A stretch of DNA of 64,000 nt from an archaeon (GCA_021788415.1 JAJYKR010000001.1:1-64000); one strand, 5' to 3'; positions 16,879-25,042 are shown, counted from the stretch's first letter. The notes: generated by a model not told the origin, from the sequence alone. Program-made: numbers and translations.

Positions 16879-18504
16879 ATGGGCGACAGCCAGCCCGACG
16901 AGAAGAAGCCGACGGTATTCGTCAGGGAGAGCACCGGCCTGGTGAGGAACGTCTCTTTCCTCGACTCCATCGCCCTGAACTTCAGCAACATGTCGGTCGG
17001 TCCTTTGCTCACCACCATCGCGGGCTCCTCGGCAGCGACGCTCCTCTTTGTCAACGTGGCCGGCCTGAACCTGGTGGTCGCCTCAATGATCGCGTTCGGG
17101 CTCTCCATCCCTCAGATAGTCGTCTATACCATGATGTCCCGCCGCTACCCGAGGGCCGGAGGGGACTACGTCTGGCTCTCAAGGAACTTCGGAGGGTTCG
17201 CCGGGAGCACCCTCTCCTTCTGGGGGTATACTATGGAGACCCTGGCCTTCATCGCCCTCGTGGTGATACTCCTGGACTACGCGATTGGAGGGGTTGGCGC
17301 GGAGATGGGCTTCGCATACGGCTTCCCCACAACGTCTTGGACGACGCTCTTCAATTTCCCAGTCACAGCGGGAGGTTCGTTCTGGCAGTTCGCCGTTGGC
17401 GCTCTCGCCTTCACTTTGGTCATAGCCCTCAACATCCTGAAGCCCAAGGCGGGCTACAAGTTCGTCACTGTCTTGGCCGTCTTCGGAGCGGTCACGCTGG
17501 TAATCGCCATGGCCGTCCTGCTGGCGGGGGGTCATTCGGCGCTCGTCAACTATGCCAACGGTACCGGCCCTTATGCCGGCTCCAACAACATCGCCATGAA
17601 CGGCACGAACTCCTACAACGCGGTCGCTTCGACGTACCAGCCCTCAGGCTCGCCCTTTGACCTAAACTTCGGCAACATGCTCTACATAATGCCTGTGCTG
17701 TTCGCCTTCGTATATCCGTGGCTCAACGCGGGCCCGGCCGTCGCCTCTGAGATGAAGGGGTCCCGCGCCCTGAAGTGGAACGTCCCTGCCTCAGCGATAA
17801 TCACCTTCATCTTCGCGACTTCAACCTTCGCGGTCCTCTATTACGTAGGGGGGCTGCCGTACATCAACGGCCTCTTCCACGACTACGCCTATCAGTCTAC
17901 CATAGGCCCTAGCTTCTTCTCCATAGCGATGGGGGTCGCGAACAACCCGTGGGTCGCCTGGGTAATCGGGCTCGGATGGGTCGCCCTCCAGTTCGCGGTG
18001 ATAGCGTACGCGGTGATCATCTTCTCGAGGTACCTGCTCGCCCAGTCCCTGGACAGGTTCCTCCCGTCCAGGCTCTCATACGTCAGCCCCAGGTTCGGTT
18101 CGCCGGTGGTAGCCATGCTGATTGACTGGGTCATCACGATCGCCCTGATAGGGGTCACAGCCTACTACTACGGGACCATATTCGGGATATTCGGAGCCAT
18201 AATCTCCTCGATGATCTACTTCATGTTCGTGGGCCTGGCCGCGATAGTCCACGCCATAAGGAAGGAGTCGGGCTCGTCCAAGGGCCTCCTCTCTCTGGCA
18301 GGGTTCCTCAACATCCTGGTGTTCGGGTACGTAGCATACCTGTTCTTGGCCAACCCTGGCTTCACCGGCCTGAACAACGTCACCTACGCCTACTCGATAG
18401 GCACCCTGGTGGCCGGCGCCCTGATCTACCTGGCCTCGAGCTGGTACCACAAGAAGAGAGGGATGGACATCTCCATCAACTACAAGGAACTGCCACCCGA
18501 GTAA
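16879..18504 (+). CDS. APC superfamily amino acid/polyamine permease
   Basis: A 541-residue integral membrane protein with about 12-13 hydrophobic helices. The N-terminal part 'LVRNVSFLDSIALNFSNMSVGP' and the first helices match APC-family amino acid transporters, which import amino acids or amines with a cation. The substrate is unknown. The TATA box fixes the start at ATG 16879. The Rieske oxygenase gene begins 10 nt after the stop, so transporter and oxygenase probably serve one catabolic job, uptake and oxidation of the same amine or aromatic compound; this link is inference. Confidence 0.88.
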   Translation: MGDSQPDEKKPTVFVRESTGLVRNVSFLDSIALNFSNMSVGPLLTTIAGSSAATLLFVNVAGLNLVVASMIAFGLSIPQIVVYTMMSRRYPRAGGDYVWLSRNFGGFAGSTLSFWGYTMETLAFIALVVILLDYAIGGVGAEMGFAYGFPTTSWTTLFNFPVTAGGSFWQFAVGALAFTLVIALNILKPKAGYKFVTVLAVFGAVTLVIAMAVLLAGGHSALVNYANGTGPYAGSNNIAMNGTNSYNAVASTYQPSGSPFDLNFGNMLYIMPVLFAFVYPWLNAGPAVASEMKGSRALKWNVPASAIITFIFATSTFAVLYYVGGLPYINGLFHDYAYQSTIGPSFFSIAMGVANNPWVAWVIGLGWVALQFAVIAYAVIIFSRYLLAQSLDRFLPSRLSYVSPRFGSPVVAMLIDWVITIALIGVTAYYYGTIFGIFGAIISSMIYFMFVGLAAIVHAIRKESGSSKGLLSLAGFLNILVFGYVAYLFLANPGFTGLNNVTYAYSIGTLVAGALIYLASSWYHKKRGMDISINYKELPPE

Positions 18505-18514
18505 GCCGACCGCC

Positions 18515-19484
18515 ATGATAGAGGATCCCATCCTCGTTAACGACTGGCACCCCATCGCCAGGTCCTCGGACCTCAACGAGGCTTCGATCCTGCCACTCAG
18601 GCTCCTCGGGGGAAGACCTCGTAGCCTGGCGGATCCACGGCGAGGTGAACGTGTGGCAGGACCTCTGCATTCACAGGGGGACGAAACTCTCCTTGGGCCA
18701 CCTCAACGGCGGCCTGCTCGAGTGCGCCTACCACGGCTGGACCTACAACCAGGCAGGCGAGTGCGTCAAGATGCCTGCCCACCCGGGGCAGAAGCCTCCG
18801 CCGAAGGCGAAGGTGAAGACATACTTCTGCACGGAGCGCTACGGCCTGGTCTGGGCTTGCCTCGGGGAGCCTGCCCGCGACGTACCTGGGTTCGAGGAAT
18901 GGGGCTCCTCGTCGTTCAGAAAGGTCCCCTGCGGGCCCTATCGCTACCGGGCGAGCGGCCCGAGGGCGGTTGAGAACTTCCTCGACGTTGCCCACCTCCC
19001 ATTCGTTCACGAGGGGATTCTGGGGGAGAGGGCCCACGCGGAGATACAGGACTACGAAGTTCAGGCTTCTGATGACGGGATCGTCGCACGCAACGTCAGG
19101 ATCTGGCAGCCGGACCCGGACGGGACGGGCGTCGGGAAGGAAGTCAACTACACCTACAAGGTCCTGCGCCCCCTTACCATGTACCTCTCGAAAGAGACAA
19201 CAGACGGGACCTTCTCGATCTTCGCCACGGTCTGCCCAATCGACGAGTTCGAGTCTAGGGCATGGTTCTGGATCGCCATGGACTACGGGCACGACATCCC
19301 GGAGGGGGACGTAGTCGCGCGCCAGGACGAGATAACCAGCCAGGATATCCCCGTGGTGGAGTCGCAGAGGCCGGAGAGGCTCCCCCTCGACCTGCAGGCC
19401 GAGCTTCACCTGAAGTCAGACAGGATCGCCGTGGCATACAGGAAGTGGCTGGGTCAGCTGGGGCTTTCCTTCGGCACTGCATAG
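18515..19484 (+). CDS. Rieske non-heme iron oxygenase, alpha-subunit type (frameshifted)
   Basis: The reading frame from ATG 18515 (MIEDPILVNDWHPIARSSD) continues into the Rieske domain only if one base is removed from the run GGGGG at 18608-18612; after that the frame reads EDLVAWRIHGEVNVWQDL. The 2Fe-2S ligands are then C-I-H and C-A-Y-H, and the mononuclear iron site is D-V-A-H-L-P-F-V-H, giving a complete protein of about 322 residues. Relatives hydroxylate or demethylate aromatic or quaternary-amine substrates. The base may be a sequencing error or a real mutation; apart from it the gene looks intact. It is in an operon with the permease. Confidence 0.85.
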
Positions 19485-19490
19485 AGGGGG

Positions 19491-19520
19491 CTTCGAATCC
19501 CCTCCCTCCGGGCCATTCTT
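19491..19520 (+). other. tRNA 3'-end-like sequence
   Basis: GGGGCTTCGAATCCCC followed by TCCCTCCGGGCCA resembles a T arm plus 3' acceptor strand, but the closing T-stem pair is mismatched and no matching 5' half (CGGAGGG or GGCCCGG) lies upstream within a normal distance. It directly follows the Rieske gene. It may be a tRNA remnant left by an integration event, or chance. Confidence 0.3.
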
Positions 19521-19647
19521 TCAAGAAGGGACTTCGGCTCAAGATGCGCCTGACGACCCCGGGATTCGCAGACCGGATGCCTTCCGAGCAGTGCGGGGCG
19601 GTGTAGCTACGAAGTCGGTCGGTCCCTCGGCAACCAAGACTGGGACG

Positions 19648-19721
19648 AGCCAGCGGCGAGCATCGATCTCGCGACCTTTCGCTTACGAGGCGAACGCTCT
19701 ACCAGGCTGAGCTACGCTGGC
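19648..19721 (-). tRNA. tRNA-Thr (CGU)
   Basis: A 74-nt cloverleaf: acceptor GCCAGCG/CGCTGGC, D arm GCTC/GAGC, anticodon stem TTCGC/GCGAA with loop CTCGTAA (anticodon CGU), and T stem GCGAG/CTCGC. The discriminator base is T and no CCA is encoded. The T loop is ATCGATG, so the nearly invariant T54 is A. There is no intron. Confidence 0.88.
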
Positions 19722-19740
19722 TCAAGTTCGGCCCTGCTTG

Positions 19741-20931
19741 TCATACAATAAAGCCTTGACGCGAGTTCGGCGTTCTCCGAACCAGGTCGAGGTACTTGAG
19801 GCCGGTCCCAGTGTTGTAGAGCAGGACCTTCTCTGACCTGGCTATGCTTCCAGCGTCGAGGAGCCTTTGATATCCAGCTAGGGTCGCCGCGCCCTCCGGG
19901 CAGGCGAACACCCCTTCCCCTGCGAGGGCCTTCATGGCCCCGAGTATCTCAGAGTCGGAGACGCTGATTGCCCCTCCCTTGCTTGCGCGCAGCACAGAAA
20001 CCATCTGCCTGCCGGCGAAGGGCCTCGGCACCCTAAGGCCCACCGCGACGGTGGTGCCGTCAGGGTAGTCGGGATCGGGGACATCCTTCCCAGCGGCGAA
20101 GGAGGCTACGATGGGCGCGCACGCCTCCGACTGGACCGAGAACATCCTTGGCCGCTCGTTCCCTATCAGGCCGAGCTTCTCCAGCTCGTCGAAGGCCTTC
20201 CACATGCCCAGGAGGCCCGTCCCTCCTCCCGTCGGGTAGACTATAGCCCCAGGGAGCTCGAAGCCAGTCTGCTCGGCAATCTCGTAGCCCATCGTCTTCT
20301 TCCCCTCGAGCCGGTAGGGCTCCTTGAGTGTGGACATGTCGAAATAGCCGTCAATCTGCGTCCTCATCCTCGCCCCCGCATCACCAATGTTCCCATCCAC
20401 CTGGACGACCTCTGCACCGAACTGGACGCACTCCTTCACTATCGATTGCGGGGTCTCAGTGGGCATGAAGACCCGGGCTGCCAGGCCTCCCCGGGCCGCA
20501 TAGCATGCCAGGGCAGCACCGGCGTTTCCAGCGGACGGCACAACCAGTTTCGTCAGGCCGAGGTCCTTCGCCTTGGACACCGCGACCGCCATGCCCCTGG
20601 CCTTGAACGTGCCGGTGGGGATGAGGCCGTCGTCCTTGAGAAGCAGCCCGGACATCAGGGTCACGATAGGGGTCATCCCCTCCCCCAGCGTCACAACGTT
20701 CGGAGGTGCGATATCGGGGAGGACTTCGCGGTACCTCCAGAGGCTTTTCTGTCTACCCCTGAGACCTTCCCGCGTAAGCGTCTCCTTGGCCTTCTCGTAA
20801 TCATACCTGCAGCTCAGGATCGACCCGCAGTCGGGGCAGGTGCCGAGCGGCTTGCCTGACGAGAAGCCCTTTCCGCACGAGACGCATCTGACCTCCAGGA
20901 TGGTAGTGGTAGCCTCCGTTGCCCGCTCCAT
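19741..20931 (-). CDS. thrC: Threonine synthase
   Basis: PLP enzyme converting O-phosphohomoserine to threonine. The 396-residue protein starts with a small zinc ribbon (Cys16, Cys19, Cys32, Cys35) typical of one threonine synthase class. The PLP lysine is Lys110 in P-T-G-T-F-K-A-R-G, PSAGNAGAA binds the substrate phosphate, and PTGGGTGLLG binds the cofactor phosphate. It lies between tRNA-Thr and tRNA-Leu, an apt but probably accidental neighbourhood. A TTAAGG box about 33 nt upstream may be its promoter. Confidence 0.93.
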   Translation of the reverse strand: MERATEATTTILEVRCVSCGKGFSSGKPLGTCPDCGSILSCRYDYEKAKETLTREGLRGRQKSLWRYREVLPDIAPPNVVTLGEGMTPIVTLMSGLLLKDDGLIPTGTFKARGMAVAVSKAKDLGLTKLVVPSAGNAGAALACYAARGGLAARVFMPTETPQSIVKECVQFGAEVVQVDGNIGDAGARMRTQIDGYFDMSTLKEPYRLEGKKTMGYEIAEQTGFELPGAIVYPTGGGTGLLGMWKAFDELEKLGLIGNERPRMFSVQSEACAPIVASFAAGKDVPDPDYPDGTTVAVGLRVPRPFAGRQMVSVLRASKGGAISVSDSEILGAMKALAGEGVFACPEGAATLAGYQRLLDAGSIARSEKVLLYNTGTGLKYLDLVRRTPNSRQGFIV

Positions 20932-21013
20932 CTGTTCTCACTCGCTCGAGCTGAGATTCCCGTCCTTAACCCTTCGCAGGCTTTTTAGAACGTCGGCCGG
21001 GGGTGGGCCTTGT

Positions 21014-21098
21014 GCGGGGGTCGCCCAGCATGGTCAACGGCGTGGGACTGAGGCTCCCATCCCTTAGGGGTTCGAGGGTTCGAATCCCTCCCCCCGCA
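21014..21098 (+). tRNA. tRNA-Leu (GAG)
   Basis: An 85-nt class II tRNA: acceptor GCGGGGG/CCCCCGC, anticodon loop CTGAGGC (anticodon GAG), long variable arm TCCCTTAGGGGTTC, T arm GAGGG-TTCGAAT-CCCTC, discriminator A, no encoded CCA and no intron. A TTTTTAGA box at about 20980 may drive it. It marks the left edge of the gene-poor island. Confidence 0.95.
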
Positions 21099-21134
21099 TT
21101 CTGCTAAATCGGTCAGAATACCCCGGTCTCTCAG

Positions 21135-21233
21135 ATGGAGATGACGGATATCGTGAAGAGAGTGGGATTCAGGAGACAGAGGATAGTGAAATCACCGCCT
21201 CCCAACTTCGCGGTCGTCGTGGGCGAGAAGTGA
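21135..21233 (+). pseudogene. Remnant of a methyltransferase C-terminus
   Basis: A 32-codon frame ending GFRRQRIVKSPPPNFAVVVGEK-stop has the look of the last strand and loop of class I SAM methyltransferases, where a final beta hairpin carries a similar sequence. Nothing of the SAM-binding core precedes it; upstream is the tRNA-Leu gene. It is probably the tail of a gene whose front was lost by integration or deletion next to the tRNA. The family assignment is by resemblance only. Confidence 0.4.
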
Positions 21234-21832
21234 AAAGCTGGATGTGAACCAGCGATAATGGCGGTATTGGACATGTCCGCGTTACGTCGAGACGAAGTGG
21301 TCACAACCACATCCCTTCATGCCACACCCGTCTTTCGACAAACGACCCCCTCCAGCATGTGAGGACCGGGGATGCCCGCAACGAGAGCAGATGTCTTCGC
21401 TGTATGCCACGAATCTGGTGTGGGAATGGTCCCCGCTTTCAGCCTTTCTCTATTTTACGAGGATGTGAACGAGTGGATGGCGCTAAAACGGAATGCCAAA
21501 CACAAACGCCGTTGAGCCGTGCGGAGTGAATCCGACTTCCAATGCCTTGGTCTTTGGTTCCTGGACGTGGAAAAGTGCTACACGCCTATGTTCAGTCGAA
21601 GGAGAGTAATCTGCGACCAATCAGAGGGATAGAGAATCTTGGGAAGAGAAGGGAAGAAGAGAGGCAAACGCGAAGAGGGACGCAGCGCTCTTGAACGTCA
21701 AACCAAACGAAAAACAGGAAAGCGATTCGTCATAACTGCCCATGGAATTACTACGGCCGACTGCAGCTGCCCGCATCGGCTGTGACCTGCCATGGGCATC
21801 CTTAATTCACCAATCACACCGTTCATCCGGCG
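21234..21832. other. Gene-poor stretch at the island's left end
   Basis: About 600 bases with no clear gene and base composition visibly less GC-rich than the flanks. The only frame worth noting is a 47-codon ORF (21372-21515, ending KRNAKHKRR) without a good TATA box. The rest shows no repeat, tRNA or domain I can identify. Confidence 0.5.
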
Positions 21833-22303
21833 TTGGGCGCTCCGTTCTATCCGTCGTCTCCACTTACAATCGAGAAAATGCTCACGTTGGCGGGCGTAAC
21901 TTCCGAGTCGATCGTCTACGACCTAGGATGCGGAAATGGAGACATCGTTGTCTCGGCCGCCCGCGATTACAACGCCAGAAAGGCAGTGGGCATTGAGCAG
22001 AACAAGAGGCTCTGTTCCATCGCACTCAGAAGGACACGGCATCTCAAAAATGCTATCATAACGAATGCGAACTATGATGACGTGAACCTATCTGAGGCCA
22101 ACATTGTAACACTCTACCAGAGCGCGAGCGAGAATGCGAGACTGAAGCGGAAGCTCCTCGAAGAACTGTCGGAAGGGTCCAAGGTAGTCTCGCACGACTT
22201 CGGGATTCCCGGGTGGCGCCCCATGGAGTTCCAGACCTTCAAAGAGGGCCACCACAGTGCAAGAGTCATCGTCTATGTCATAGGTTCCCACACACCATTG
22301 TAG
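21833..22303 (+). CDS. aKMT-like archaeal protein lysine methyltransferase
   Basis: A 156-residue class I SAM methyltransferase without a separate substrate domain. It shows PFYPSSPLTIEKML near the start, the SAM loop V-Y-D-L-G-C-G-N-G-D near residues 28-37, EQNKRL as the acidic strand-2 end, and the distinctive SHDFGIPGWRP before the last strands. This order and size match the crenarchaeal aKMT family, which methylates lysines on many chromatin and other proteins (established for Sulfolobus). A CCTTAATTC box 29 nt upstream supports the TTG start. It is the best-preserved gene in the left half of the island. Confidence 0.82.
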   Translation: MGAPFYPSSPLTIEKMLTLAGVTSESIVYDLGCGNGDIVVSAARDYNARKAVGIEQNKRLCSIALRRTRHLKNAIITNANYDDVNLSEANIVTLYQSASENARLKRKLLEELSEGSKVVSHDFGIPGWRPMEFQTFKEGHHSARVIVYVIGSHTPL

Positions 22304-22823
22304 CCCTGCTGATTGCCGGGTCACTCAATCGGTCTGCGTTGCAACCCAACTCTCAAAGGGGTTATCGTCGACCGGTCAACTGACTTGGTCTGCTCTAGTT
22401 TTGGGCTGACATCCGGGTGATAAATGTCTCCCAAACCGAGGCCAGCCGCTTGAGGATTAGTACCGCCGCAACGCGAAGAGCCGTGGACAGGTGGAAGGAA
22501 AGAGCAAGCTCTGAAGCGTCCCGATTTTACGACTCGACTGCAGCCATCTTCGCGCCCTTCTTTTCAGCTCCTGTGCGAGGGAGGTTCTTCTTTGCCCAGC
22601 CCCCCCGTCTCGGCAATGATGGTCAATTTCGCGTTCTCTGAACTCGCTTTGCTCACCTTTCTCTGTGTCCTCACTGCAAATTTGTACCGCCATAGTCTCG
22701 TCAACTCATTCCTGAAGTCCGTGCCCTCCCTACGGTGACGCCGAGATCCCCTTGAATGGGTGCTCGCCGTCGTCTGGCCTTCTCTGAAAGACATAACTAC
22801 GTCGGTGCGATTTTACGTCGAAG
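22304..22823. other. Stretch without a recognisable gene
   Basis: About 520 bases between the aKMT-like gene and a small Lys-rich ORF. Overlapping frames exist on both strands (for example 22417-22641 plus and 22564-22794 minus), but none has a domain, a convincing start with TATA box, or the codon pattern of the flanking genes. Probably decayed sequence. Confidence 0.45.
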
Positions 22824-22985
22824 TTGTCTGACTACGCTGCAGAAGAAGAGAAACTGAGGAAGTTGTACGATCAGGCACGCACACAAGGAAACAAGAAGAA
22901 GAAAAAGGAGTACAGAGACAAGATCGCAGAACTGAATCGAATCCGCAAGTCCGCTGAGCGGGAGAGCAACAAGTCGAAGAGCTGA
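22824..22985 (+). CDS. Small Lys/Glu-rich helical protein
   Basis: A 53-residue frame from a TTG start, beginning MSDYAAEEEKLRKLYDQ and containing KKKKKEYRDKIAELN, with a highly charged composition that predicts one long helix or coiled coil. An ACATAACTAC box about 30 nt upstream fits a leaderless promoter. No family is recognised. Size and composition recall small nucleic-acid-binding proteins of mobile elements, but that is a guess. Confidence 0.4.
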   Translation: MSDYAAEEEKLRKLYDQARTQGNKKKKKEYRDKIAELNRIRKSAERESNKSKS

Positions 22986-23404
22986 GTTCTTCGCATCGAA
23001 TCTTTGTACATTGATGTCCCGGACAGGTGGTCTCGACGCATCCAATCCTCATTTCAGGGTAATCTCAGCAGTCGCGTGGACAAAATCGCTGCGAAAGAAT
23101 GCCCGTAAGAGGAGAAGTAAAGGAAAGACACCCTAAGGAACTCGAGCCTCAATAGAGGCCGTGATACTCATCGCCGGAATTCTTGTAGAGCCTCTCGTGG
23201 ACTAGGTCTGTGTCCTAAGAACGGCTATCTCGGCCTCCTACCTCCTGCAGGCGCCCTCTTCGAATGAGAACGCGCCAATCAACTCCTGGATCGCCCAAAC
23301 ACGATGCGGACCTCTGTGACATCGACAGCAGTTGAACAATGCCGGGGGAACGGCAGGGTCTCGAGACCGACTCCATATATACTCGCCAGGGAACAAAAGT
23401 AACA
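22986..23404. other. Stretch without a recognisable gene
   Basis: About 420 bases with only short or poorly supported frames on both strands. Its right end carries the TATATA box assigned to the next small ORF. No tRNA, repeat or domain was seen. Confidence 0.45.
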
Positions 23405-23512
23405 ATGACATTCGCACGCAGGAAAAAGTGGGAAGCAATTCGCAAGCGCAGGCACGCCTCTCACCAACACGCTCTAGAACAGCGCGCGTCCCGTCCATCG
23501 AAAGCCGCCTAA
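23405..23512 (+). CDS. Tiny basic protein candidate
   Basis: A 35-residue frame, MTFARRKKWEAIRKRRHASH and on to a short tail, that is strongly basic. It is listed because a textbook TATA box (CATATATAC, 23374-23382) is centred 27 nt before its ATG, the leaderless spacing seen for other genes here. There is no homology argument; it could be a small DNA- or RNA-binding peptide, or the promoter could drive something else. Confidence 0.3.
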   Translation: MTFARRKKWEAIRKRRHASHQHALEQRASRPSKAA

Positions 23513-23712
23513 GGTACCCAGACCATAGGCGCCTGGGCGTGACTGCAAGGCATATTGTGCACAGATTGTCTATGGAAGGTTCGAATCCTGGCCGCCCCTA
23601 GGGTCTCGTACAGCTGGTTCTGGAACATAACATAGGCCTCCCAATACCTCTGATAGGACTGGCTGAATGAATCGAATATCTCCTCCAGTTTACTCAGGTC
23701 GGCGTTCCCCAT
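23509..23712 (-). pseudogene. Truncated helical protein ending in a tRNA remnant
   Basis: From ATG 23712 the frame reads MGNADLSKLEEIFDSFSQS and then YQRYWEAYVMFQNQLYETL, a plausible amphipathic helical protein. Just afterwards the frame enters the tRNA 3'-end-like sequence at 23578-23600 and continues into unrelated codons to a stop at 23509. About the first 43 residues look genuine. The Tyr/Trp-rich helix recalls PhaE/phasin-like proteins, but the resemblance is weak. Truncation by integration is the simplest reading. Confidence 0.45.
23578..23600 (+). other. tRNA 3'-half remnant (possible attachment site)
   Basis: AAGGTTCGAATCCTGGCCGCCCC looks like the T loop (TTCGAAT), T-stem 3' strand and 3' acceptor strand of a tRNA, but the 5' half is absent upstream: no GGGGCGG or GGGCGGC acceptor strand and no D or anticodon arm that folds. 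Archaeal integrases of the SSV type recombine within tRNA 3' ends and leave such fragments. No integrase gene is visible in the window. Confidence 0.5.
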
Positions 23713-23792
23713 GTTGTTCAAAGTAAGGTGGTGCCCCTCTGGCGTACTATGGCCTTTGCCACCCTTAATAGTGAGCAACTACGAAGAAGAAT

Positions 23793-23933
23793 GTGAACCA
23801 AACCCAAAATGAGCAATGCGTGATTCACAGAATAAGACCCACGCAGGACGAAACAAACCGCCGTCTCATCTGCCCGGTTTGTATGCAGGTGAGTACTCAA
23901 GAGCAGCTCAGAAGGCGTTCAAGGCGACGTTGA
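23793..23933 (+). CDS. Small Cys-containing protein candidate
   Basis: A 46-residue frame from GTG with a single C-P-V-C pair (Cys27, Cys30), another Cys at position 9, and a basic tail (RRRSRRR). A CTTAATAG box is centred 26 nt before the GTG, matching leaderless promoters elsewhere. It sits just upstream of another zinc-ribbon frame and the TFB gene on the same strand. It may be half of a zinc site or the start of a decayed gene. Confidence 0.38.
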   Translation: MNQTQNEQCVIHRIRPTQDETNRRLICPVCMQVSTQEQLRRRSRRR

Positions 23934-23937
23934 GCTC

Positions 23938-24093
23938 TTGGAACAACTTACCGTGCATCCGGCACAACAGCCGTCCCCAGTAAAGCCCTGCCCAGGTTGT
24001 GGGGCACTCCGTCGACTCTACCGGAACCCTGCCGGGCTTGGATGCGAGGAATGTGTGAAGAAGATGGACTCGAGCGGCCTGAGCTTCAGGTAG
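23938..24093 (+). CDS. Small zinc-ribbon protein
   Basis: A 51-residue frame from TTG with two knuckles, C-P-G-C-G (near residue 18) and C-E-E-C (near residue 37), spaced as in a single zinc ribbon. It begins 5 nt after the previous small frame and ends a few nt before the TFB frame, so the three may share a transcript. No named family is recognised. Confidence 0.45.
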   Translation: MEQLTVHPAQQPSPVKPCPGCGALRRLYRNPAGLGCEECVKKMDSSGLSFR

Positions 24094-24133
24094 GTGACGT
24101 GAAATATCCTACGAGACAAACTATTCGAGGCTA

Positions 24134-25042
24134 CTGAAGCAGGAAAGGACAATTGAAAGATGCCCCAAGTGTGGGAAGAACCTCATCTTAACAGACGGAC
24201 CCGCAGGTGAGCTCTGTTGCGGGAACTGTGGGATGGTGCTGAAGGATAAGATTGTCGAGACTGGACCTGAGTGGAGACAATTCTCTGAGGATGGGAAGGA
24301 GAGCCGTAGCAGGACCGGGATTCCCACCTCCATCGCGCAGCACGACATGGGGCTTGCCACGGTAATAGGGGTCTCCGACAGGGACGCGTCAGGACGGTCT
24401 CTGTCAGGACCAATGAAATCCACAGTGGGGAGACTAAGAACGTGGGACAGGAGGAGCCAGGTCCACGAGTCCACGGACAGGAACCTAAGACAGGCATTTT
24501 CCGAATTGCGGAGGCTCTCGGACAAACTCGTCGTCTCAGAGGCAGTTGCCGAAAGGGCGGCCTACTTCTACCGGAAAGCCCTCGAAAGGGGCCTGGTCAG
24601 AGGCAGGTCAATCAGCTCGATCATCGGGGCGTCACTGTATGCTGCCTGCCGTGACGGGCAGATACCCAGGTCTCTAAAGGATGTAGCTGCGGTCAGCAAT
24701 GTCAAGAAGAAGGACCTCGCGCGGTCCTATAGGATGCTCTATAGGGAAATGGAGCTTACAATGCCGGTTGCCGACCCTGTACGGTGCGTATCTGGCATCG
24801 CTTCTCGGGCAGGGATGAAAGAGAAGACGCAAAGGAGGGCGTGCGAGATACTGAGGATGGCACAGGCAGCCAGGATATCCGCAGGCAAAGACCCGATGGG
24901 TCTAGCGGCTTCGGCTCTCTATGTGGCGTGCTCTCTGGAGGGAGAGCAGAAGACACAGAAGGATGTCGCGGAGGCTGCGAGGGTGACTGAGGTCACCATC
25001 AGGAACAGATACAAGAGTCTCAGGCAAGCTCTCGGCATTTGA
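24134..25042 (+). CDS. tfb: Transcription initiation factor TFB (TFIIB-like)
   Basis: Recruits RNA polymerase to TATA/BRE promoters together with TBP. The frame holds an N-terminal zinc ribbon (Cys10, Cys13, Cys29 and Cys32, with GELCCGNCG), a B-reader/linker region, and two cyclin-fold repeats (about residues 110-200 and 205-302) with the second ending in a helix-turn-helix (TEVTIRNRYKSL). The ribbon is essential, yet between the upstream stop (24095) and the ribbon there is no ATG, GTG or TTG; CTG 24134 is the best start. The first ATG (24233) would delete the ribbon. Its position in the island suggests an accessory TFB rather than the housekeeping copy. Confidence 0.85.
   Translation: MKQERTIERCPKCGKNLILTDGPAGELCCGNCGMVLKDKIVETGPEWRQFSEDGKESRSRTGIPTSIAQHDMGLATVIGVSDRDASGRSLSGPMKSTVGRLRTWDRRSQVHESTDRNLRQAFSELRRLSDKLVVSEAVAERAAYFYRKALERGLVRGRSISSIIGASLYAACRDGQIPRSLKDVAAVSNVKKKDLARSYRMLYREMELTMPVADPVRCVSGIASRAGMKEKTQRRACEILRMAQAARISAGKDPMGLAASALYVACSLEGEQKTQKDVAEAARVTEVTIRNRYKSLRQALGI

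Noticed and set aside
21372..21515. 47-codon ORF ending KRNAKHKRR
   Set aside because: Possible, but no TATA box at the right distance and no recognisable feature; left as part of the gene-poor stretch.
22417..22794. Overlapping frames on both strands in the island
   Set aside because: Neither has a domain, a placed promoter or consistent codon use; likely decayed DNA.
23500..23600. A complete degenerate tRNA-Cys around a TGCA motif
   Set aside because: A GGGCGTG...CGCCC pairing and a TGCA D stem can be drawn, but anticodon and T stems fail, so only a 3' remnant is claimed.
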